Shown: piece after piece, positions 1 to 6,866 of the stretch
Layout: each line of letters opens with the position of its first letter
How positions within the stretch are numbered: the stretch's first letter is position 1
Source of the DNA: an uncultured Clostridia bacterium
GTDB lineage: Bacteria; Bacillota; Clostridia; RUG12999
Length of the DNA stretch: 64,000 bases
Assembly: GCA_946555455.1 (NCBI GenBank)
Contig: CAMNSU010000006.1
Location: 1 to 64,000 of the forward strand
Direction of reading: 5' to 3'
Notes under the pieces: generated by a model
Databases searched by the model: none
What the model was told of the DNA's origin: nothing
Seen by the model: the letters and a program-made list of their open reading frames with translations, nothing else
Program-made: the position numbers and the translations under genes

Positions 1-3000
1 TATATGGTCAATTTCAAACATCTCTGACAAATCCGTCTGTTCTTTGATTGTTTCTGTATTTTTCGTTTGATATTTGCCAAACTGCACACTCATCCATCTT
101 CCGTATAATGTCATACCCTCCGGCAAGTCCGCTTCTGTGACAAAATAGTTCCCGCTGTCTCCTGCCATCTTGCTTCCGGCGTCAAGCAGCGTACCGCGAT
201 AGACGGCAGTTTCTCCGGTCAACGTCTGCTCCGGCGTTTGGAACTTGGTTCCGGCAATCATATTTGCAAAACCTCTTGTGCTATAGACGCCGGCACGTCC
301 CTCCAGCATAAATTGTCCGTCTGCTGTGCGAACCGGTTCGCTGTCGTCCTTTCCGGTGATAACAGGGTTGTTCAGGTTCAGCAATACAACATCTTCCCGT
401 CCGCCTTGGAAGGTAATACGGATAGCGATATGATTGGGGTCGTCTCCCGCCATGTCTAAATAGTCCACTGTTTGAATACCGCCTGTTTCGTGGAAAGGTT
501 CTATCACGGCAAGAAATACCGTTTTTAAATTTTCTCCCTCCCGGCGCAGCATCATAAACGGACTATAACTATCATAGAAATGTCCCTCTGCCGGACGGCT
601 GGTTCGGTAGGACGCGGGACTTTCGCCCAAATAGAGCGTTGTTCCTTCATTTCCTTTTAGGAACATATGAACGCCGCTGCTGCCGTCGGTCTGCCGGAAC
701 GTTACTTTCACCGGCTGCTGTGCATCCGCTGTTTCCACGTTTCGGAAAATGCCGTAATAATTTTCTTTGCTGTCCCACATGCTGGAAAACTCTGTCCACG
801 GTTCTCCCTCTTGCATCGGATGCTGCGGGTCTTTGCCTATCAATTTTTTCGTCTCTCTATCCGCGCTGTAACTGGAATCAAATTGTGTGGAACCATGCAG
901 CATATATTCCTGCCGCTCTCCGCCTTCCACCACAAACGCATCAATGACATAGGGCGTTTCTCCAATCGCATTTGCCAGATTTACCCGCTGATATCTGTCT
1001 GTTTCCCCATAATAGGCATAATTATTAAACACTTCCGTCATGGACACGCCATCCAATTTATTTTCAAACAATGTTAGGTTGCCGCCGTTAAACACATGTC
1101 CGTCGTTTCCATATACCTGCTCTTTGCCCACATTTAAATTTTGATTTTTACCGTTCACAATAACCGTATTATGGGCAAAAACGCTGTTATTATAGACGCG
1201 TCCCGGCGTTCTGGTATACTTTACATCGCCTATTAACTCTTTGCCAAAAGCAAATAGCTGAATGGAATTGCGGTCTTGCTGCAAATGGTTAGCAGAATCA
1301 ATAAAACCAACATTAAACGCCATCTGATGCTCTGAAATACCGCCGCCCAACTGCGCAACGCCGTATGCCGGCAAAAGCGAAGGCATGGTAATATTTCGTT
1401 TCAGCGCAATCCCTTTGTCACAGTCGCCATAGGGTGCGACATTCCCTGCCGGATCCGCCACAACGTCTACCACGCGCAGCGCTTTTTGCAGAAAAGCTAA
1501 CTGACCTGCTAATTTATCATAGACTGCCTGATGCTCCGCTATCTCTTCCGGATAAAATGCAAAATAGGTACGAATGGTATTTAGCAGCTTGATGTTATCT
1601 TGCACATAATAATAATGATAGGTAAACGATTCCGGATACATCGCATCCCGTTTAAAATTCCGACTGATGGTTAGTTCCATAAACTCGCCCAGCCAGCCAA
1701 TTAAATCTGCTCGGTGGAATAAAATCGCCAGTTGTGCGGCACGTTGGTATGTACCGGGCAGATTGGAAGATACCGCCACCTCAAGCGGAATCACCTCTTT
1801 GAGATAATCCAGCTTTTGCATATAAAAATCGTTTGTAATGTGCTCTAATACATCATAGCCTTTTTCCGCAGAAATGCCGGCAAAGCTGGTACTTTTCTGA
1901 ATTTTATCATACAGCGCGACTTGTGCCACCGTAATTTCATTCGTGAACCCATTACTGTCGCTGGACCATTCCACTTTATAGCCTGCTTTGTCCGCAATTT
2001 CGTCCGGAGAGAGCGGATGCTGCAAATTCCATCCCTTGGTAATAAAATAATCCGGCAGGTAATCTGCCCAGCGATCCAAAGAAAGAATAATCCGTCTGGC
2101 ATATTTCTCATCCTGTGTCAAATAATAGGCGTTGGCAAGCACCGAGAGCTTTGTTTCCAAAAAATTCATTTTTGCATAGTCAATGCGTGCCTCAACCGGT
2201 GCATATCCCGGGTCGTCCCACATATCAATAACCGGCAAATACGGGACGCTGACCTTTTTGCCGCTGCGAACAGTTACTTCTTTATATTGATATGGATAGT
2301 TTTCATTCGGATAGGTCACACCGCTGACCGCTTCCAAAATTTCTTCCGGTCGCGCCGGATCCCACTGCCAATCTGCTGTATAACCAAACTCCGCCAGCGG
2401 TTGCTGGACATTGCTGCGCGGCGACTGTTTCGGCACAAAATGTTCCAGCCAATATGTCTCGTCCGGCCATTGCGTCAATATTTCCTCTGCCTGCGCCACA
2501 GCATTTTCCAGTTCTTTTTCTGTCGGCGCAAATATTGGTACCGATTTTTCTTGCTGCGCATTTATTTTTTGACGGACAACTGCCGTATCAATGGTTGCCG
2601 GTAAATTTTCACCGATAATAATCAAATCCGGTTCCTCCCAAAAAACACGTTTATCCAAGATAGATTCCGCTACCACGCGGAGCGGTAACATCGTCCGGTC
2701 TTCCATCACCTGCACCGTAACGTCCATGTAAAACGGTTTCGGCTGCCGGTTTAGTTTGAATTGGGTATTGCCCACCACCATTTCAGCTAACGTGTCCCCA
2801 TAGGATATCGTCACCGTTTCTTTTTCACCGTCCCACCAGACCTGCGCGCCAAACGCCCGCGCCACAAACGCTGCCGGAACTAAAGTGCGGTCTTGCATTG
2901 TGAGCGGCACAACGCGTTCATTTTGTACATCAATCTGTGTTTTTTCACCTTTTACCAGCGCTGTTGGGTTCCCCAACTGCATCACAACCACTTTGCTGTA

Positions 3001-3093
3001 GTCCATTGCCTCTTGCTCCTGTGCAGCAGCAACGAACACACTGCACAGCAAACTCATGATGAGCAGCAAACTGTACACTGTTTTTTGTCTCAT
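1..3093 (-). CDS. Heparinase II/III-family exported polysaccharide lyase-like protein (C-terminus cut by window edge)
   Basis: The frame is open from the ATG at 3093 to base 1, so 1031 residues are visible and the C-terminus is missing. AGGAGG lies just upstream of the start. A signal peptide covers about residues 1-23. Residues ~25-170 look like the copper amine oxidase N-terminal (stalk) domain found in Clostridia surface proteins (pattern RTLVPAAFVARAFGAQVWWD). After it comes an alpha-helical toroid-like part, then a beta-rich part with VFAHNTVIVNG, the H-N-T block typical of heparinase II/III proteins. Family members cleave uronate-containing polysaccharides by beta-elimination. The substrate here cannot be read from sequence. 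An exported or wall-associated site is inferred from the signal peptide and stalk. It may belong with the glycan locus further right, but the tRNAs and a phage-like group lie between them. Confidence 0.8.
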   Translation of the reverse strand, partial: MRQKTVYSLLLIMSLLCSVFVAAAQEQEAMDYSKVVVMQLGNPTALVKGEKTQIDVQNERVVPLTMQDRTLVPAAFVARAFGAQVWWDGEKETVTISYGDTLAEMVVGNTQFKLNRQPKPFYMDVTVQVMEDRTMLPLRVVAESILDKRVFWEEPDLIIIGENLPATIDTAVVRQKINAQQEKSVPIFAPTEKELENAVAQAEEILTQWPDETYWLEHFVPKQSPRSNVQQPLAEFGYTADWQWDPARPEEILEAVSGVTYPNENYPYQYKEVTVRSGKKVSVPYLPVIDMWDDPGYAPVEARIDYAKMNFLETKLSVLANAYYLTQDEKYARRIILSLDRWADYLPDYFITKGWNLQHPLSPDEIADKAGYKVEWSSDSNGFTNEITVAQVALYDKIQKSTSFAGISAEKGYDVLEHITNDFYMQKLDYLKEVIPLEVAVSSNLPGTYQRAAQLAILFHRADLIGWLGEFMELTISRNFKRDAMYPESFTYHYYYVQDNIKLLNTIRTYFAFYPEEIAEHQAVYDKLAGQLAFLQKALRVVDVVADPAGNVAPYGDCDKGIALKRNITMPSLLPAYGVAQLGGGISEHQMAFNVGFIDSANHLQQDRNSIQLFAFGKELIGDVKYTRTPGRVYNNSVFAHNTVIVNGKNQNLNVGKEQVYGNDGHVFNGGNLTLFENKLDGVSMTEVFNNYAYYGETDRYQRVNLANAIGETPYVIDAFVVEGGERQEYMLHGSTQFDSSYSADRETKKLIGKDPQHPMQEGEPWTEFSSMWDSKENYYGIFRNVETADAQQPVKVTFRQTDGSSGVHMFLKGNEGTTLYLGESPASYRTSRPAEGHFYDSYSPFMMLRREGENLKTVFLAVIEPFHETGGIQTVDYLDMAGDDPNHIAIRITFQGGREDVVLLNLNNPVITGKDDSEPVRTADGQFMLEGRAGVYSTRGFANMIAGTKFQTPEQTLTGETAVYRGTLLDAGSKMAGDSGNYFVTEADLPEGMTLYGRWMSVQFGKYQTKNTETIKEQTDLSEMFEIDHI

Positions 3094-3127
3094 ACGGTTC
3101 TCCTCCTAATATACATTTTTCTCTTTT

Positions 3128-3156
3128 ATTTTAGTATAGAAATCTCGCGAAATCAA
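3128..3156 (-). promoter_or_regulatory. Promoter of the heparinase-like gene
   Basis: On the minus strand TTGATT (3156-3151) and TAAAAT (3133-3128) are separated by 17 bp, about 35 bp upstream of the ATG at 3093. Confidence 0.55.
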
Positions 3157-3261
3157 TCGGCAATATCTGTTCTTCTCTAGGCATTTTTTATTTCTACCAT
3201 ACGTTTGGGAACATTTACAAGCAAATTTTAAGAATTCTCAAAGAAAAAGTGATATAAACTC

Positions 3262-3290
3262 TTGACAAGCGGATAAAATAATGATAAAAT
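3262..3290 (+). promoter_or_regulatory. Promoter of the tRNA cluster
   Basis: TTGACA at 3262-3267 and TAAAAT at 3285-3290 have a 17-bp spacer, and the element ends 24 bp before tRNA-Asp. The near-consensus match suits a strongly transcribed stable RNA operon. Confidence 0.8.
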
Positions 3291-3314
3291 ATTTTCTGTT
3301 GCAAATGAATTTAT

Positions 3315-3391
3315 GGCCCGGTAGTTCAGCTGGTTAGAACGCTAGCCTGTCACGCTAGAGGTCAAGGGTTCGAGTCCCTTTCGGGTCGCCA
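3315..3391 (+). tRNA. tRNA-Asp (GTC)
   Basis: The cloverleaf has acceptor GGCCCGG/TCGGGTC with G-U pairs, anticodon loop CTGTCAC (anticodon GTC), a T-loop TTCGAGT, discriminator G and an encoded CCA at 3389-3391. It is the first gene of a three-tRNA cluster. Confidence 0.95.
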
Positions 3392-3407
3392 TTTTTTCTT
3401 TGTATTT

Positions 3408-3483
3408 GCTGCCCTAGCTCAGTAGGCAGAGCACTTCCTTGGTAAGGAAGAGGTCGGCGGTTCGAATCCGCTGGGCAGCTCCA
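3408..3483 (+). tRNA. tRNA-Thr (GGT)
   Basis: Acceptor GCTGCCC/GGGCAGC, anticodon stem-loop CTTCC-TTGGTAA-GGAAG (anticodon GGT), U73 and encoded CCA. It starts 16 bases after tRNA-Asp. Confidence 0.95.
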
Positions 3484-3489
3484 TCACAT

Positions 3490-3565
3490 GTGCCATTAGC
3501 TCAGTTGGTAGAGCACCTGACTCTTAATCAGGGTGTCTAGGGTTCGACCCCCTAATGGCGCACCA
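3490..3565 (+). tRNA. tRNA-Lys (CTT)
   Basis: Acceptor GTGCCAT/ATGGCGC, anticodon loop CTCTTAA (anticodon CTT), discriminator A and encoded CCA. It is last in the cluster. A phage/ICE-like gene group follows within 3 kb, and tRNA 3' ends are common integration sites; I could not identify a second copy of this 3' end. Confidence 0.95.
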
Positions 3566-3570
3566 CTCAA

Positions 3571-3610
3571 AAACCGCTTGAAACACACGTTTCAGGCGGT
3601 TTTGTTTTTT
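3571..3610 (+). terminator. Terminator of the tRNA cluster
   Basis: An AACCGCTTGAAAC stem pairs with GTTTCAGGCGGTT across a short loop and is followed by TTGTTTTTT. Confidence 0.85.
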
Positions 3611-3789
3611 GCTTACGGTTGCCGTTTTCTGTTTTTCTAACACTTTTTCTAACACTTTTCGCTGAAACGTCAAACAAACCGCAAAGACTGCTCCCCAGTT
3701 CCTTCTGTGTCCCATACGGTTTTGTGGCAAAAGTCCTTTGCGCTGCATAAACTGTAGTATGAAATAATCGCTAGAAAGGACTGAGTGCC

Positions 3790-4425
3790 ATGTTAGCCCA
3801 ATATCCGTTCCAACTCGCCCCTTTACCTTATGACTATATTGCTTTGGTTCCACATTGTGATCCGGATACATTATATGTGCATTATGATAAAATTTACTCA
3901 CAGGATTTACAAACGCTGAACTACTTGTTAACACAGTATCCGACGTATCAATCATGGTCTTTAATGCAGCTTATAACCGGAAAAATCAATTTACCTACTA
4001 CTGTAGTAAATAACATCAAATATTATGCCGGCAGCGTCTATGCGCATGAATTATTTTTTTGCACTCTTTGCGGTTCACCCACGCCGCCAAGTGGCAGGCT
4101 TGCAAAACAAATTGATAACAGTTACGGTTCTCTTTCCAACTTACAGGATATTGTCAAACAGGCTGCCCTTAATGTGCTGGGCGCCGGCTGGGTGTGGTTG
4201 ATTGCAGAGCAAGACGGCAGTTTACATATTATCATTACCCAAAATTATGAAATTCCTCGCATCAGTAACTCTGTTTGCATTTTTGCGTTAGACGTCTGGG
4301 AACACGCCTATTTTCTCCCTTATCCTGCCGACATCAGCGCCTATATTAACAATTGGTTTTCTGTGCTGGATTGGAACAAAGCAGAAAAAAATTATCTAAA
4401 AGCAATTCAGTCCCCTTCTGCTTGA
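3790..4425 (+). CDS. Fe/Mn superoxide dismutase-like protein with altered active-site second shell
   Basis: This 211-residue protein has the SodA fold signature: LPYDY near the N-terminus, GAGWVWL at 131-137 and DVWEHAYF at 168-175. By eye alignment the four metal ligands are kept (H31, H86, D168, H172). However, the residues that normally tune catalysis are changed. The gateway His and Tyr (E. coli SodA H30 and Y34) are Ile35 and Asp39. The solvent-binding Gln is absent from both usual places (Ser82 and Tyr153). The start has GAAAGGA upstream at about 10 bases. The protein may bind metal but have weak or different activity, so it should not be called a working dismutase without assay. It stands alone on the plus strand after the tRNA cluster, with no clear promoter. 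Confidence 0.8.
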   Translation: MLAQYPFQLAPLPYDYIALVPHCDPDTLYVHYDKIYSQDLQTLNYLLTQYPTYQSWSLMQLITGKINLPTTVVNNIKYYAGSVYAHELFFCTLCGSPTPPSGRLAKQIDNSYGSLSNLQDIVKQAALNVLGAGWVWLIAEQDGSLHIIITQNYEIPRISNSVCIFALDVWEHAYFLPYPADISAYINNWFSVLDWNKAEKNYLKAIQSPSA

Positions 4426-4511
4426 AGGTAAATACAGAGTGTACTCTTTTCCTTCAAAAAAAGCGCGCGCCTTTTGGGTCAGATGGTAAACAGGAAAATA
4501 CTGTAAATAAA

Positions 4512-4552
4512 GGAGAGTCGAATTCCATGTACCGTGCATGGTTCGGCTCTCC
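4512..4552. repeat. Long hairpin beside the TA-flanked element
   Basis: GGAGAG-TCGAA-TTCCATG pairs imperfectly with GCATGG-TTCG-GCTCTCC. It lacks a U-tract, so it is not an ordinary terminator. It abuts the larger multi-stem element that starts at 4559. Confidence 0.6.
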
Positions 4553-4558
4553 TTCGCT

Positions 4559-4835
4559 TAGCCTGACGCTTCCAATTTGAACCCGCCTAAAACGGCGATA
4601 TTTTGGCATCTTTCGGATTGTCGTCTCCCGTAGGCGCCAGCCTATCTGCATCCTCCGCACCAAAATCTGCTCAAAATATCATCCGTTTTAGGTCGCAGAA
4701 TTTTGAAAGAGCAAATTTTTATGCAAGACAAGGCGAAAGCGGAGCTAATAATTGTTTTATTAGCGAGCATTTCAACGCAGTATTGCGGAAAATTTGCCTT
4801 TCAAAATCGGTGTTTAAATCGGAAGTGCCAGGCTA
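4559..4835. mobile_element. TA-flanked multi-stem element, MITE-like or structured RNA
   Basis: No convincing gene lies here. An outer inverted repeat joins 4561-4587 to 4809-4833 (GCCTGACGCTTCC against GGAAGTGCCAGGC at the tips). Inside are two further long inverted repeats. The first is 4586-4605 against 4672-4692 (CCTAAAACGG against CCGTTTTAGG and onward). The second is 4698-4720 against 4787-4808. The second encloses the hairpin GCTAATAA/TTATTAGC at 4744-4764, and the first encloses TAGGC/GCCTA. TA sits at each border (4559-4560, 4834-4835), as a TA target duplication would leave. A TIR-bounded miniature element and a multibranched RNA are both possible. No transposase is present. Confidence 0.6.
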
Positions 4836-4861
4836 TATCTCTGTTTTTACAATCTTTTCTC

Positions 4862-5209
4862 TCACATCCAATATCCCAATTTTCGTCCAACATCATATAC
4901 AATTTGGTCTACCCACCGGTAAACGGTACGTTCACTTGCGCCAAGCTGTAAACCGGCACCGGCAGCGTTATGTGTTTTTTTCCAATAAACCAACTCCACC
5001 ATCTTTGCCTGTAACGGGTCTATGTGCTGCAACACTTTCTCAATTGCACCAACCGTTTGTTCCATTCGCTGCATATACAGGCTATTCACGTAAATCCTTG
5101 GGGCTGTGCCGCTTTGATATTCTTTTAACTTTTGTTTTGTTTCCGGATAGTTTTGAATTTCCCATAATACATAACCCTTCACTTTTTTGTCCATTGTCTG
5201 TACTGTCAT
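4862..5209 (-). CDS. Small ArpU/sigma-70-region-4-like putative phage regulator
   Basis: The protein has 115 residues starting at the ATG at 5209, which has AGGAGG six bases upstream; a longer in-frame start at 5254 has no good site. The C-terminal half (VYWKKTHNAAGAGLQLGASE then RTVYRWVDQIVYDVG) reads as a helix-turn-helix like sigma region 4. The overall size and layout match the ArpU/RinA-type factors that control late genes or integration functions in phages and ICEs. Downstream, the gene ends beside the TA-flanked element. It is divergent from the XRE-ImmA pair, with a shared 380-bp intergenic region holding repeated GACAATT motifs. Exact family is uncertain. Confidence 0.6.
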   Translation of the reverse strand: MTVQTMDKKVKGYVLWEIQNYPETKQKLKEYQSGTAPRIYVNSLYMQRMEQTVGAIEKVLQHIDPLQAKMVELVYWKKTHNAAGAGLQLGASERTVYRWVDQIVYDVGRKLGYWM

Positions 5210-5255
5210 TATTTTTCCTCCTATTCTTTTCCTGTACGGAAAATCTTTATTCAAT

Positions 5256-5570
5256 TTTGTCTTACCAGGACAATTTTAAGGTGCACTTATACATTTTTGA
5301 ACATACTGCAAACCAATTTCTGACATGCAAAACATACTCCATATCCATGTCTTATCCCAGCAACATCACCAAACTATTTTGCTATACTTTTGATGAAGCT
5401 TCCTCAATTCCTTCTTTTTGTACCCACAAGACAATTATAGCACATAATTTTTGTATTGTCAAGACAATTTTAAACCATTTTTTATAAATTTGTATTAAAA
5501 GGACATTTTCTTTTGTTTTTCTCTTGCTTTTTTATTCTTTTTCCGTTATAATATTGTCATATTAAGATAA
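5256..5570. promoter_or_regulatory. Intergenic operator-like repeats (ARGACAATT family)
   Basis: The motif (A)RGACAATT recurs at 5267-5275, 5429-5436 and 5461-5469, with weaker copies at 5509 and 5568. At 5454-5467 it forms the perfect palindrome ATTGTC-AA-GACAAT. The cluster lies between the divergent ArpU-like and XRE genes and leads up to the XRE promoter, as expected for repressor sites. Binding is inferred. Confidence 0.5.
5524..5552 (+). promoter_or_regulatory. Promoter of the XRE-ImmA operon
   Basis: TTGCTT (5524-5529), 17-bp spacer, TATAAT (5547-5552). Confidence 0.7.
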
Positions 5571-5595
5571 TTCCTATTTAAGGGAAGTGAAAAAA

Positions 5596-5952
5596 TTGAA
5601 CGAACAAAATAATAACCGTCTGGGGCAAAATCTACGGATTCTCCGCAAGGAACGGCAGTGGACGCAAAGTATCGCTGCACAGAAACTAGGGATTTCATTT
5701 TCCACATTTGCGAAATATGAGCGCGGAGACATCAAACCTGACACAGACAAACTTGCACAAATTGCTGATTTATTTGATGTATCTGCCGACTTTCTGCTTG
5801 GCAAAAGCACAATACGCAATGCAAACGCCTTGCCCGGCATGGATCAAGTCTATTTCCGTTTGGCAAAAGGTGCGGAAGAACTGGGTCTGACGGAAGAAGA
5901 CGTTGACGCTATTTTAAATCTCTATCATTCCCACCGGCAGCAAAATCAATGA
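5596..5952 (+). CDS. XRE-family transcriptional repressor (phage/ICE CI-like)
   Basis: Residues ~5-65 form a helix-turn-helix of the XRE/Cro type (LGQNLRILRKERQWTQ, then FAKYERGDIKP and ADFLLGK). The C-terminal ~45 residues are acidic and helical. I chose the TTG at 5596 because AAGGGA lies about ten bases upstream; the in-frame GTG at 5587 overlaps that site. It is followed after 29 bases by the ImmA-like peptidase. XRE plus ImmA is the repressor/anti-repressor switch known from ICEBs1 and many prophages, in which ImmA cleaves the repressor. The GACAATT repeats upstream are its likely operators. An alternative is a stand-alone stress regulator pair. Confidence 0.85.
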   Translation: MNEQNNNRLGQNLRILRKERQWTQSIAAQKLGISFSTFAKYERGDIKPDTDKLAQIADLFDVSADFLLGKSTIRNANALPGMDQVYFRLAKGAEELGLTEEDVDAILNLYHSHRQQNQ

Positions 5953-5981
5953 CATCATGAATCATCGGAGGCAGTGCAATT

Positions 5982-6761
5982 ATGCCAATGCATAACGCAA
6001 AAACCAATTTATATGAACATGTTTCCCATTTGCGCGACCAGCTCCATGTCACGCTGGCTTCCTATCCGCTCAGTCTTACCGGTCTGCCCTTCCGGCATCC
6101 GCTTCAAATTGAGCGCCATCCCTTTCAAACGCCCGGATTTTGTGCGTTGGCATTCGCTGGTGACAAATTCGATACCATTATATTAAACGCAAACCGGAAT
6201 CCATTGGAACAAAATTTTGACTGCGGGCATGAATTGATTCATCTTACCAAACACCGAAGTATAAAGCAGGGTTGTTTTCGTTGTTTTGACAAAGCGCAGC
6301 CAACACAAAATCCATTTATTGAATGGGAGGCAAACGAAGGCGCCGCGGAACTTTTGGTGCCTTACAAGTTATTTCTGCCTGCCGTGTGTGAAACAAGCCG
6401 CATCTATTGCCGCGAGCCGCAGAAGATAAAACCTGCGCTTGCCAAACAGTTCCATGTTACAACAGCAGTGATTGAATACCGTATCCATAGCCTTGCATAC
6501 GAACTTTATCAATACGATATATTAGGTACGGATATTTCTCAAATCGCCTTGCTTTCTCATAACGAAACAAAGCAGCGCCATCTTTCCCATCTGACTGCTT
6601 TTTCCTATTATTGTCCTGACTGTTTATCTTCCATTGTTTCAGGCAATGCAGTCCGCTGTCCCCATTGCGGCGGCAGTTTTCGGCAGAATGCACCGTTTTA
6701 CGGATTAGGGTATCGGCATGACATAGGCGGCGGACATGGCTGCATTGTCATATCCGATTGA
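5982..6761 (+). CDS. ImmA/IrrE-family metallopeptidase with C-terminal zinc ribbon
   Basis: The protein has 259 residues, with GGAGG ten bases before the ATG. HELIH at 83-87 is the zinc-binding HExxH motif, and the acidic stretch EWEANEGAAE (114-123) supplies the third ligand typical of ImmA/IrrE (DUF955) peptidases. The C-terminus adds a CPDC...CPHC zinc ribbon (211-229), which is less usual and may aid protein or DNA binding. It is co-transcribed with the XRE repressor and probably inactivates it by cleavage, as ImmA does in ICEBs1. No integrase, relaxase or structural phage genes are visible nearby, so the module may be a remnant. Confidence 0.85.
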   Translation: MPMHNAKTNLYEHVSHLRDQLHVTLASYPLSLTGLPFRHPLQIERHPFQTPGFCALAFAGDKFDTIILNANRNPLEQNFDCGHELIHLTKHRSIKQGCFRCFDKAQPTQNPFIEWEANEGAAELLVPYKLFLPAVCETSRIYCREPQKIKPALAKQFHVTTAVIEYRIHSLAYELYQYDILGTDISQIALLSHNETKQRHLSHLTAFSYYCPDCLSSIVSGNAVRCPHCGGSFRQNAPFYGLGYRHDIGGGHGCIVISD

Positions 6762-6785
6762 TTCTTTGCTATATTGATTTCTTAC

Positions 6786-6823
6786 AAAAGACGCTTTCAG
6801 CAAACTGTTTGAAAGCGTCTTTT
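6786..6823. terminator. Bidirectional terminator between convergent ImmA and GUS genes
   Basis: AAAAGACGCTTTCA pairs with TGAAAGCGTCTTTT across a 10-base loop. A-tract and T-tract flanks allow use in both directions. Confidence 0.85.
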
Positions 6824-6866
6824 ATGTGATTCATCCTCATGTATAGATATTTTGCTGCCCATTTTT

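Noticed and set aside
1921-2604. Plus-strand 227-residue frame
   Set aside because: It is antisense to the heparinase-type gene, which has a full domain architecture and start signals.
3524-3955. Minus-strand 143-residue frame ending in RGSNPRHPD
   Set aside because: It is the antisense of tRNA-Lys and the SOD-like gene; this ending is a classic translation artefact of tRNA genes.
4603-5487. Plus-strand 294-residue frame
   Set aside because: It crosses the multi-stem element, the antisense of the ArpU-like gene and the operator region, with no ribosome site and no protein-like pattern.
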